Shown: positions 33,353 through 43,442 of the stretch, piece by piece
Position numbering within the stretch: position 1 is the stretch's first letter
How the letters are laid out: every line of letters begins with the position of its first letter
Assembly (NCBI GenBank): GCA_934045905.1
Contig: OW203768.1
Location: forward strand, 19,296,770-19,360,769
Direction of reading: 5' to 3'
Source of the DNA: Leuctra nigra
Taxonomy: Eukaryota; Arthropoda; Insecta; Plecoptera; Leuctridae
DNA length: 64,000 bases
Position numbers and translations under genes: made by a program
Notes under the pieces: model-generated
What the model was told of the DNA's origin: nothing
Database searches by the model: none
The model's input: the letters and a program-made list of their open reading frames with translations, nothing else

Positions 33353-34625
33353 TAATTTGTACAATTATATACAACTATATACAATTATATACAATTATTG
33401 TAATTCACATCCATATTTTGTTCATATTCTTACCCAATATTGCCATTCAGCGTTTTAATATATCGAGTTATTTGGGTTTCTTTCAATTGCCAATGGAAGG
33501 TTTAGTTCTATATCTAGGTTGGCTTACAAATCAGCTGTAACCTGGAAAAGGACTAGATTTATATTAAGAGTACGAGCGTGTTTGGTGCAGTATTATCTCT
33601 ATCACGAGAGAAGGGAATATAATATACATAAAATGCTCCATTTCATGAACCAGAACCTCGTTTTAACAGCTTTGAAGTTGTTAAAAGTCCAATAAGAAGC
33701 AAAAAGCTCAATCACTTAGGTTTACCGGATTTGTATTCAAAGAGAAAATGTTAAATTACATACTGCATTATAAAACCTGCAAAATCGGATTAATCAAGTT
33801 ACAAGAGTTATCTTTAAGTCAGAAAGTCTAATTAATTCTGTAGGAAGAAATGTTCAGGGTTTGATTCCTCTACTCAAAATCAATAATATAGTATCTCCAT
33901 GACGAATACTATCTTTATCTTCCTCTAACAACCAAAACACGAATTGCAAAACAATAATTAAAAAAATCATTTCTGATTGACTGGTTCATTGTGTGGTAGG
34001 CGATTTGTTTCCATGTAACATCTTTGCAGTCTGAATGGAACAATCCTCTCCAAAGACAAAAGGTTCAACGTGGCATGTCTTTCCCGCTAACTTCTGTTCT
34101 CCTCAGATTAGAGCCAAGTGTTTAGCAATGCAGCCATCGGGCACGTGTTGCTCCTTATCTGAAATTAGTCATCCCTCCTCTTCATAGCTATTCAAATGTA
34201 TGCAATGTTATTCACCCCCCACCACCCCCTTTTCATACCACCCGTTTTTATATTGTTTAACTTTTATTTTAATAAGTTTTCTCTTGAGATGTTTTTTCAT
34301 GGTTGTGCATGATTTTTTTATGGTTTTGAACGCGTTCCTCCTGCAAGATCTTGACTCTGGTAAATTTGTTCGTCGGGTGTTGAATTAAACTACGTTCATT
34401 ATGAAATCGGGAAGTTTTTTTTGAGAATTTGCTTTACATAAGACATTAGCGGCGCTGCCAGATGTTGATTTCAAGTTCAATTGAGGGGAAGAATCACGTA
34501 AATGTTTTGAATCTGATTTTCATGCTTTTTTATGGTCAAATAAACTGACAAAAGTAGAATAATATTTTTTTCTAGTTCTCGGAAACCTGAGAGTTATGTG
34601 GCAACCTTGCTGATTAAGAATTCTC
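33353..34625. other. AT-rich spacer
   Basis: ACAATTATATACAA tandem repeats at 33360-33400. No gene was recognised. Confidence 0.4.
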
Positions 34626-34700
34626 CCCTGTATAGTCTAATTGGTAAAGCAGAGAGCATTTAGCCAGAAGATCTGGGTTCGAATCCCAATCAAGTTGCGC
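34626..34700 (+). mobile_element. tRNA-like pol III box pair (SINE head or tRNA pseudogene)
   Basis: An A-box-like TAGTCTAATTGGT and a B box GGTTCGAATCC at about 34670 are at tRNA-like spacing, with a good T-arm (TGGG-TTCGAAT-CCCA). The acceptor and D stems do not pair, so an intact tRNA gene is unlikely. Confidence 0.5.
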
Positions 34701-35587
34701 GTTTTCATTTCGCTGGTGCATTCTTAACCCATTTGTTACGGTTTACGGTTTTACAATAATGGCAGTTACCGTTGCAACTGCAAGTATGAACAACCAAATA
34801 CTGACTTGAAACTATGCAAATAGATCGGGAGCGTACGAATTTGATGTAAACCGAGACTATGGATTTACCATCATACTTTCTTTAATTTAAAATAAAACTG
34901 TAGCTAAAAAACACTTTGCTCTCAAAATCCGTAATATTGAAATATTGTCCGCCATTCAGGTGGTAAAAAGCAGAGTTTAACATAATGGCCTACGTGTGTA
35001 CGACGTTATACAGGTTATTAGAAAAGATCTCATTATACACTGATTATATAATATTTGTATATTGGGTTTTGACGTCTGGGCAGTTCTGCGTTTTATTCAA
35101 ATTCTGAATAAATATCTCTGACAACGATTTATTTGTCACACATGAATCATTGTAGCTCGTCGTGATCATGAACATGTATTTGATCAATATTTATGTTCTC
35201 AATTAATGATATATTCTAAGAGAATTCCCTGCGGATTAAGGGAGGATTAATATGGCTGAAACGGGCATTGGTCTTGCTGCAGTTTTATTGACAGAAAGCG
35301 TTAATAATTAAAATACAATACATTATTGTTCGAAACTCTATGATATTTCAACACTTCTGCAGCAAATGTGTGAGCTACAGTCGTAAAATATGAATGCCCA
35401 TTATTTAAACAACGCGATTAGTTATTCAAGAATATTACTTTTATTTGAGAAGGGTGACTCAAATTAGCTTTTCCGTTTTTATTATGTAAGCGTTGCAAAA
35501 GCATGGTATGTTTTAGCTTATAAGAAGATTGCCAAAATTAGACAATATTGAGTTAAAATCAGCTAGACTTTTGTTTGGACCTAAAGG
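34701..35587. other. AT-rich spacer
   Basis: No feature could be supported. Confidence 0.4.
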
Positions 35588-35890
35588 CTGAATTACACGA
35601 TTCAAGTTTCCTTGAATTCAACCCTTTCAAGGGGGTTGAATTCAAGACTTGGATCGTCTTAATGAAAACATTGAAGCATTTAACATGTTTCCAAGTCTCG
35701 AATTCAAGACATCTCTTCCGCCTTTTCAATTAGAACATGTCATATTTTCCTTCAAGTCTTGAAATACTTCAACCAATTGTTCATTCAATCAACAATAAAC
35801 ATTAAATCGTCTATAAATTCTCTTTCATGTTTCCTTGAAATCAAGGGTTGAATTCAACCCCTTCAAGGAAACTTGAACCGTGTAATTCGA
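35588..35890. mobile_element. 303-bp MITE, GAATTACACG-TTCAAGTTTCC termini
   Basis: The ends GAATTACACGATTCAAG and CTTGAACCGTGTAATTC are inverted. The subterminal region repeats CCTTGAA-TTCAACCC-TTCAAGG, which is self-complementary in each arm. No target duplication was resolved. Confidence 0.75.
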
Positions 35891-36250
35891 TTTCTAATGA
35901 AAACATCGAAGATATGGACTAATCAAGAGTCTCCCTTCGCCCTGACTACGTCACAGGTTGCGACTGCTCGCTCATGATCACATGCCTCCCTACTTGTCGA
36001 GTCGCACCTGACCGACGGAGCCGCCGAGACTGGCCGGCCGCCATCTTGGTCCGGGCTTAGACTCGCGTCTCTGGAGGAATCAGCCGTGGTAATTGGAAAA
36101 CTCCACTTAAACAAGGCTTAGGCTCCGAGCTGAGGCGGATTACATGGAATACGTGGCCGGAATGCCGGGTTCGAGGCCCGGCTGTGGCGTCACAGAGCGT
36201 TGCTGAGCGAGCAGTCGCAAGGTGCGTTCAGAAAGAGCGGCTTTGCGTTT
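35891..36250. other. GC- and CpG-rich patch
   Basis: Marked base-composition shift against the surrounding AT-rich DNA. It contains GGCCGGCCGCCATCTTGG at 36029-36046, a YY1/Pho-like core, and a B-box-like GGGTTCGAGGCCCGG near 36167. It may be a regulatory patch or a tRNA-derived repeat; neither can be proved by eye. Confidence 0.4.
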
Positions 36251-36880
36251 GCAAGACAAGCGTTCTTCTTCCAACCACACGTTGGGCTCGACCAGAGAGA
36301 AAACTTAAGTGGTGTTTAAGGCAATTCGACCGAAAAAAGTAAATATTAATTTACTTCATCATATTTCGTAAGAGGGAGCTGGTAACATATGATTTCAAGT
36401 GACATTAGTCGTTTTTGGGCGTTACAAAAAAATCCAGGACGTTTTCAAATGTGTAAAATGCACGTTACTTTTGACATCTCCATAGACAAAACCGTTTATT
36501 TAAATGACACGAAACTTGCAGAGAATATTCATTAGATATCTAGTTATGGACTGACGGCCCCCTTTTTCTAATTTTTTGTTTCAATTTTTACACAAAAAAA
36601 TATACAACGTACCTGGTTTTAGAGTAAAATATTACTGATTTAGTAGAAGCTACAGTCAAAGTAGGTATGAAGTTATCAAAATTTGGGGTCCGTCATGACA
36701 TCCGCCTATTCTTTGTAAACAAAATTCCCTCGTGGAAGTCTGTAGTGTGAATGGTAGGGCTTGGGGCGTTGCAATAGTAAATATGTTTATGATAAGAAAA
36801 ATGCCCTCCCTCCTCTTTGAGTGCAGTAGTTTGGCCAAGAACGTGATTTATACGTTTAGTCACGTGGTATCGCTCGAATC
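36251..36880. other. Spacer
   Basis: No gene was recognised. Confidence 0.4.
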
Positions 36881-36882
36881 GC

Positions 36883-37110
36883 CTTAACGTCGCACAGCTC
36901 TGCAACTAGACTAATGACGATGAATGATTATGATTATGATTATGAGATGATGACGAAGAAATCTTTAGGATGGAAGATGAGTAGGAAGCAGTCGTGGCCT
37001 ATTAGTACAAGCATTTGTCTCTAGCTACTGAGAAAAAAAACACGAAACCAAGAAGAACATCGAGCCTGGGAATCGAGCCCGGGACCTCTCGAGTACAAAT
37101 CCAAAGTATA
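36883..37110 (-). mobile_element. tRNA-derived SINE copy, near full length
   Basis: On the minus strand it has a B box GGGCTCGATTCCC (37069-37081 region). The body contains TAATAGGCCACGACTGC. The tail reads CATTAGTCTAGTTGCAG then GCTGTGCGACGTTAAGG. A TAATCATAATCATAATC repeat precedes the tail, parallel to the CATCATCATAATCATTCATC of the copy at 48949. The A-box part is weak. Confidence 0.75.
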
Positions 37111-37492
37111 GGGTAGTAAAATGGAGGCTGCTCTGGTAGGGGAAATGTGTCAAAGCTATAAATAATAGATAAATAATATTTATCAGATGAATATTTAACT
37201 TGAAAATGTGTAAGAATAAATATTTCGTATCATTATTAACTATGTACTTACTTAAATATTCTTTCTTTCATAAATAATCACTCTAAATATGAACTTTGGA
37301 TTGCCGCTGTCAGATTTGTTTATTCTCTATACCTTTACATAGGTTACTATGGCAACCTTAGCGTGCACGTGTCATACATATTATCACGGTCTTGTCACTT
37401 GTCTTGGAAAAACCGTGAGTTGTCCTTATTTTCAATTATCATACTTTTGTATCTTAATTATTGTATTATTAAAATTATAAACGCTTCACAGA

Positions 37493-37965
37493 ATCCTTTA
37501 CTATTAATGCACAGTTTCAACAATGGAGCTCTGAAATTGCGTTACGATAGACCTCTATAGAAATCGTCATTTTAGCCCAATTTTAATCAAACCCGGACTT
37601 TTCCTGTAGATAATTTCGAGCCAAATAAAGTGCAAACAATTTCAATCGAATCCGTTGAGTATTTCGAGAGATATTAAAAGAAAACCAAATTTGCATCGAA
37701 AAACTTAATTTTTTCGAAACTTTAGAACTATAGGAAGCCGTGAAATATTTTATTAGGCAGTGAAGAAAATAGATCTCACTTAGTAAACCTTGACTTTACA
37801 ACCAGGGGCAAAACAATATTTCATGTGAATAAATGCAGACATCTTGGGGTGGGTTGGGGGGGGGGGGCTAGGGAACATTTCTGGCCAGAGTGTAATATTG
37901 TTACCTTTATATGGACTTGGATTAATTCCAATTCTACGTTTATTATTTGATCTATAGGGCTAGGA
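37493..37965 (+). mobile_element. Dispersed repeat R3, copy 2
   Basis: Collinear with 39299-39720 in the same orientation and with 7160-9650 inverted. It starts at TCCTTTACTATTAATGCACAG, passes ATTATAAA-free core blocks CCCGGACTTTTCCTGTAGAT and GTTGAGTATTTCGAGAGATA, and includes a G tract at about 37857-37867. This copy is uninterrupted at the AAATACT/CGGATTC position occupied in the first copy. Confidence 0.85.
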
Positions 37966-39000
37966 TGTTTAGGACCTATGAAACGTACAAAAAGGCAGGC
38001 AAATAGTACCTTAAAACTATTAAAAAAGGACCATAAAGTCCCGAAAATGGACGAATGAAATGTTTGCTTTGTAATATTTTCAAGTAACAATTGTGAAAGA
38101 CATATTTGATATTATTTTCCCCAATAATTTAAGAAAAAGGATAAAAAGACATTCAAATAGCAAATAAAGGACTAAATTCATACACATTGAGATAAAGACA
38201 TTTTCAGGCAAAATAAAACACTTATATTTGACATCAGGAACACATGAAACATATTTATGTATCAATATTAAACGTGGCTGAACAAAAAATTAAAAAGGAT
38301 GTCCTAACATCCCAGCTCTGATATTACTATAGACAAGGATCAATCAAGGACATATCTTTTTCGCCTGACGCCACAACTGCCCATTTTATCAAAAGATTTT
38401 AGTGTGCACCTACTTAATTAATTTTATGTATTATGAATCGAAATGATGCAGAATCTTTCATTGATGTGTTGATGTAAGTAGAGATGCGAACGATTAAATA
38501 ATCAGGATAAGGTATGAAGTGGAAGCCTGCATAAAATCGCGTAGGTTTCTACTATAGCCTCTCGCAACCTGGAATTTCAAAGTAATTTTTGAAGTTATTA
38601 CATACAAAGTATAAACACACTTTGATATTACATCTCAGTACCATTTTTCTTTCATTATTTTGTGCATAGGCGTTTGTTATACCATTTTATTATTGACTAC
38701 CCATATTTGCTTTAATTAAAATATCTGAAACATTTACTGATTCTTATTTTGGAACTTATAGATTCGATCAAATTGTCATACTTGATTCTGTCATATATTT
38801 CAAGTATTATACAAATGATATTAATTCTATATTCCATGCAACTGAAATTCTTGCGCTCATTTTTCATTGTTCATTTTGCATTGTATTTATTTATATACAA
38901 TTTTTTTGAATGTTTTACTAATATTAAGCGGTTTACAGTATATTTAAATATTTGCCAAAATGGTTACTTACACGTTTTCTTTGTTTCTTATTTACGTGTA
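37966..39000. other. AT-rich spacer
   Basis: Short open frames with hydrophobic residues (38749-39006) reflect AT richness; no domain was seen. Confidence 0.4.
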
Positions 39001-39089
39001 CAGTGAGATTCAGAAGAAAGCGGTCGGAGTGCCCTGTGCACACTGCCTGGCACAGGGGCACTACGACCGCTTTCTACTGAATCTCACTG
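39001..39089. mobile_element. 89-bp perfect-ended hairpin, TA flanks (tiny MITE or miRNA-like)
   Basis: CAGTGAGATTCAG at the left pairs with its complement at the right. Pairing continues through AAAGCGGTCG-AGTGCCC to a stem of about 38 bp with two or three mismatches and a loop of about ten bases around ACACTGCCTG. TA stands on both sides (38999-39000, 39090-39091). The ends and TA fit a Tc1/mariner-derived MITE. Size and stem also fit a pre-miRNA. Confidence 0.88.
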
Positions 39090-39147
39090 TACATATACAC
39101 TACATGGGCATTGGCTTTAGTGAACCTTCCACATATTTTTTATAATA

Positions 39148-39298
39148 GGGTGGTAAAGAAAATTGTCACGAGAAGACAATCCCTTGCCAGCATAAGAGTA
39201 TTTTAATGTTTTAATTTTAATGTTGTTCCATCTTCTATTATTCTTTGTCCAGAAAATAGTGCGCTTTGGGTCATGTATTACATGGCGGGTCTCTCTAG
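39148..39298 (+). repeat. Dispersed repeat, CTAGAGAGCCCCGCC end family (copy 2)
   Basis: Matches the reverse complement of 6275-6422. It ends TGGCGGGTCTCTCTAG directly before R3 copy 3. Confidence 0.75.
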
Positions 39299-39720
39299 TC
39301 CTTTACTATTAATGCACAGTTTTGACCTTGAGCTCGGAATTTGCGTTACGATAGACCTCTATAGAAATCGTCATCTTAGCTCAATTTCAATCAAACCCGG
39401 ACTTTTCCTGTAGATAATTTCGAGCCAAATAAAGTGCACACAATTTTAATCGAATCTGTTGAGTATTTCGAGAGATATTACAAGGAATGCACAATATCAT
39501 GGAAAAACATACTTTTTTCGAAACTATGAAACTTCAGGAAGCCGTGAATCCATTGGCAGTGAAAAAAATACAATTTAACTCTGAGGACCTTGACTAAATA
39601 GAACCACTTGAAAAGCAACATTTAAATGTAATTAGATGTTATTTTGGGGGTTGAAAATGTTGTGTGGGGTGGGGGGAGAACTTTTCTGACATTGGACATT
39701 TTGCCCGAGTGTACCTCCTT
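39299..39720 (+). mobile_element. Dispersed repeat R3, copy 3
   Basis: Direct repeat of 37493-37965, about 1.8 kb downstream, with several indels. It includes a GGGGTGGGGGG tract. Uninterrupted at the site occupied in the 7160-9650 copy. Confidence 0.85.
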
Positions 39721-39902
39721 ACGTCACATCGCCTTTTGAAAATTATTTGAGTAGGTATATTGAAATCTGAAAGTACCATTTAGGAATCAAAATTGTATTG
39801 TTGTTAATTGTTGGGATTTCTGCAGAGATGCGTACATTTATATAATCAGGTTGAATCTTATTATGTGGAGACCTGAATAAAATCGCATTAAATTCCACTA
39901 CT

Positions 39903-40563
39903 CATACCCCTTCTACACGCTCACTTTAATATAGGACTTTAGTAGCCTCTCACTTTAAGTACACCGTGTAGATGATCAAGCTTCCCTTAAATGACACCAC
40001 ACTTCAAGTTCGCGACGGACCTCCATTTAACCTATGTTTAACGCAAGACGCGAGATCTCGCGAGATTATTTTTAAAAACGATTCGAAAAATCCAGCACCG
40101 CCAATTTGAGGATTACTATTTCTACATTCTTTTGTTCTTCTTCAGTTTAGTAAAATTGTATACATATTCAAGTTAAAATGTTTAATTGAATTTGTAAGTG
40201 TGTTGCGTGCTATTTAATAATACTTTTTAACCTAACACAAAGGCTCAAAACAATTTTAAAATAATAAATAAGTGCTTATGAGTGTTAAAAGTGAGGCTAT
40301 GTCATCCAAGAGTGATTTTGTTTTCAACTTGAACTGACAGCTGGAACATATTTTGGAAATAACTTCACTGGACCATTCATGTGAAATCTCCTCACTGTCA
40401 TTAGAATAACACTGCACTGAATCGACAAATTAAGGTAATAATTACAGAATCGTCACCAGATAGTGCGTCAATAGATAAAGTGAGTGTGTAGACGTGCTAA
40501 AGTGAGACGTCATTTAAATGTATGTTTAACATACTCTATTAAAGTGAGCGTGTAGTATGGGTA
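39903..40563. mobile_element. About 660-bp TIR element, CTACACGCTCACTTTAAT ends
   Basis: The left end CATACCCCTTCTACACGCTC continues CACTTTAATA. The right end ATTAAAGTGAGCGTGTAG then TATGGG is its complement. The right end abuts the palindrome of family H at 40564. The interior contains GCAAGACGCGAGATCTCGCG and is not palindromic. No coding sequence was recognised and no clear target duplication was found. Confidence 0.75.
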
Positions 40564-40935
40564 CCCATAAAAAACACTCCGTGTAAAAATACCAGCCAAG
40601 TCTCTTCAACTAAAAAAAAAATAGAAGAAATCTAAAAATTCAGCACTGAAAAGTAGTGATATCAAAAAAAGGCCAAGTCAAAACTTTTAAAAATTACTTG
40701 GCGCATCGTGCATATAAATAGTATAGAAGTAGGTCGGTAATCAAATATACTCATCTATACATAAAATATATCTATAATCCCATAGAAAAACGATGCGCCA
40801 AGTAATTTTTAAAAGTTTTGACTTGGCCTTTTTTTGATATCACTACTTTTCAGTGCTGAATTTTTAGATTTCTTCTATTTTTTTTTTAGTTGAAGAGACT
40901 TGGCTGGTATTTTTACACGGAGTGTTTTTTATGGG
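40564..40935. mobile_element. Palindromic module, CCCATAAAAAACACTCC ends, copy 2
   Basis: Near-perfect inverted arms of about 160 bp, as at 31641 and 52866. Confidence 0.92.
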
Positions 40936-41865
40936 ATATCATTCCTTTTTTCAGTTTATTCTTACAATTTGTAGCATATATTGTGGAACCAAAGACTATA
41001 ATTCCTTTAAAAAAATACGCCTTTTTGATTTGGTTGCTAAGAAAAGTTGTGCTTGTTACTATGTATATGCCATAAATGATATGCTATAAAGTATAGCGCA
41101 AGTTTCGTTCCAATCGGTCCAGCCGTTCTCGAGTTATGGCATCACTTCCGGTTTTCAAAATGGCGGCTGACTTCACTGCCACCTAAAATTTGTGTCTTTA
41201 AATGCTATGTAACATTATAAGCCTTCTGAATATGTAGTTATTGTTATAAGAGATGATTTCATTCAAATTTGGCATTTTTATGACGTCATTTCCGGTTTCG
41301 GTAAAAGTACATTTCTATTTTGACTATTGATATTTCATTGAGAAGACCATCCGAATCGTTTGGCGCTAGTTTCGTCCCAATTGGTCCATCAGTTTTTAAG
41401 ATATGACGTCACTTCCGGTTTCAAAATGGTGGCACAAAAAATTCGTAAGGACAAGGTATCATCAGACGCCAAAAGTGCATATATGGTAAAAATTTCAGAT
41501 CGATCGGCTCAGCCGTTTAGGCTGTGGCGCTGTCAACAGTGTTTCCTGATATCATCAGAATCATCATCTTCAGAATCAGAAAGTGGTGTAATTTTACATA
41601 TTTCACGGCCCTCTAGCACGAAAATGACATACCCTATTGTTCCCAAATTCGGTATATGGGGTGGGGTGGGCCATAGCTCGAAATTAAGATATTTTGCAAC
41701 AATGTGAGATTTTCCAATTTTAAGATCCAGTAGGCCGAAAATGCCATGTTGTTGCTTACAGTAAAAGTGGTTGGTCTGCTCCTCAGTTTATTAGGCATTT
41801 ACGGTATGTTGAGTGAGTGTGAGTGTACGGTACGACTTGGCTGGGTGGAGCGACCGCTCCACTAG
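40564..41865 (+). mobile_element. Composite element family H, copy 2 (most complete)
   Basis: It starts with the 372-bp palindrome (40564-40935) and continues with a ~930-bp body. The body contains two to three diverged modules (TTTCGTTCCAATCGGTCCAG / TTTCGTCCCAATTGGTCCAT, each followed by CACTTCCGG and AAATGGCGG or AAATGGTGG). A final module has TTTCAGATCGATCGGCTCAG. The 3' end is GTGGAGCG-AC-CGCTCCAC-TAG, an 8-bp stem. Three genomic copies share this boundary (13196, 30719, 41865), after which they diverge. Unlike ends without TIRs and a 3' hairpin with CTAG suggest Helitron-type transposition, but no Rep/helicase is present. The 115-codon frame at 41360 is within the repeat. Confidence 0.85.
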
Positions 41866-42344
41866 ATCAGTCTTGACCATGGGCTTCAAGTATACTTTGT
41901 GCTTTTTCGATCGTGACCAAATAGCAGTGAGGAAAGTAAAGTCACGTGAACGTAGTCAGACAACGACAGAAATGTTCTTCACTCTGCTTTCATAAACTTG
42001 ATAGTGTGTCCCGTGTTTTCTTAGCACATATTTTTTAATGTTGGAAATCTTTTATTGTGCTGTAATTTTTTATGTTGCGTATTTGTTTCGTATAATTAAC
42101 TCATTTGGGTATGATTTCGGATTCAGAATTTGGATTCGTTTAATTTCGTTCACAACTTTTTCAGTTGTTGTTTACAATATTCTATATGTATATTTAATAC
42201 CTAAGTATATCAAATAAGTATATTCATTTGGAAATTGCCACTTGGGTTTCTTCTTCACTAAACAGATTCCATTCATATTTAATTATTGTTTCGGTTTGTT
42301 TTGAAAAAAAAATAAGATTTAGAATTGAGTTGCTATTGAGATCG
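41866..42344. other. AT-rich spacer
   Basis: No feature could be supported. Confidence 0.4.
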
Positions 42345-42480
42345 GTAGTTCTGTGAGGGTCAAGTCAATTGTCACGATCAGTCAATTCGTCAGCAAGAGT
42401 GGTTCAAGGGCTGCTCTCTATTATACCTTGATCAGAAAATATTGTGATTAGGTCATGTGTTACATGGCGGGGCTCTCTAG
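42345..42480 (+). repeat. Dispersed repeat, CTAGAGAGCCCCGCC end family (copy 3)
   Basis: Aligns with 39148-39298 through ATTGTCACGA, CAGAAAATA and GTCATGTGTTACATGGCGGG, and has the same CTCTCTAG end. More diverged upstream. Confidence 0.65.
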
Positions 42481-43442
42481 TACGACATATTAAAATTGCG
42501 TTTTGTTAGTGGACCTTTTTCATACATCAAAATGTCATATTAATATTATCGTAACATTATAGTTCATAAATCAATATCAAAGAATCAGAATTTATATACA
42601 TTATTGTAAAATTTTAATTGAGAGTATTGCCCTGAATATGAACCCAACAAAATCAAATAGGTCACTTGAGGAAAATATCTAAATGTTTTAAATTTACGTG
42701 TTCCATTATGGATGTTTGTTACCAAATATTTGAGCTAATAAATCAACATTTGCTAGATGCCCCTGAAGCAAAATCTGTTTTAAATATTAGCTTCGCCTTC
42801 AACGTTGAAACAATGTATGGAAACACTTTTCAGTGAAGCGATAAATATTCCTGCGTAGTTAACAAAATACGTTTCGAGCAAAATAGTAATATGAATGATA
42901 ACCAGCAATAATTAATGACAATACAAATATGAAGGGAAGAATCTAATTGAGTCTCTTCGTCTGCCTTCATCCCAAATGCGGGGGTAGTTGTCTAGTGGAA
43001 GGGGGTAGAAGAAAAGAAAGAAGGGGATATCTTATTATCGGAAACACGAAACAAGTATCCAATAGCAACCGACGCTAGGGATATAACTCCGTTTAAAAAG
43101 CTACCATTTTTCAAAAAGATCTCCTCTTCTATTTATGTTAATAATCTCTATACACGGATGGTGTGTTGTTTTAACGCACCTGGGGCGCCGCCGAGCGAGC
43201 GGTTTGTGAAACTTTTAAAGCCATGGGGATGATCCACTTATCCCTACCGTATTTGTGTTTCCCTCGTAAGCCAATGTTCCAGCCATTATACCAAGTACTT
43301 TTCTCTCTCTGCCTCTCCGTGGAGGCAGATATATCACGGGCACGCCTTTTAGATAGCGTCTGTTTATATAAGAATGCAACAAGTACGCCGAGAAGGACTT
43401 ATGCATTAGACTTGTTGCATTGTTTTCTGTATGAGCCCTAAC
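42481..43442. other. Spacer left of the 47-bp satellite
   Basis: No gene was recognised. The last ~300 bp is GC-richer (GGGGCGCCGCCGAGCGAGCG at about 43182). Confidence 0.4.

Noticed and set aside
33043..33384. Mirror-image open frames on both strands
   Set aside because: They arise from the two identical arms of the 33134-33352 hairpin.
34626..34700. Functional tRNA gene
   Set aside because: The T arm is good but the acceptor and D stems do not pair, so it was kept only as a tRNA-like relic.
41360..41707. 115-codon open frame as a possible gene
   Set aside because: It lies wholly inside repeat family H and is not kept open in the inverted copy at 30719-31640.
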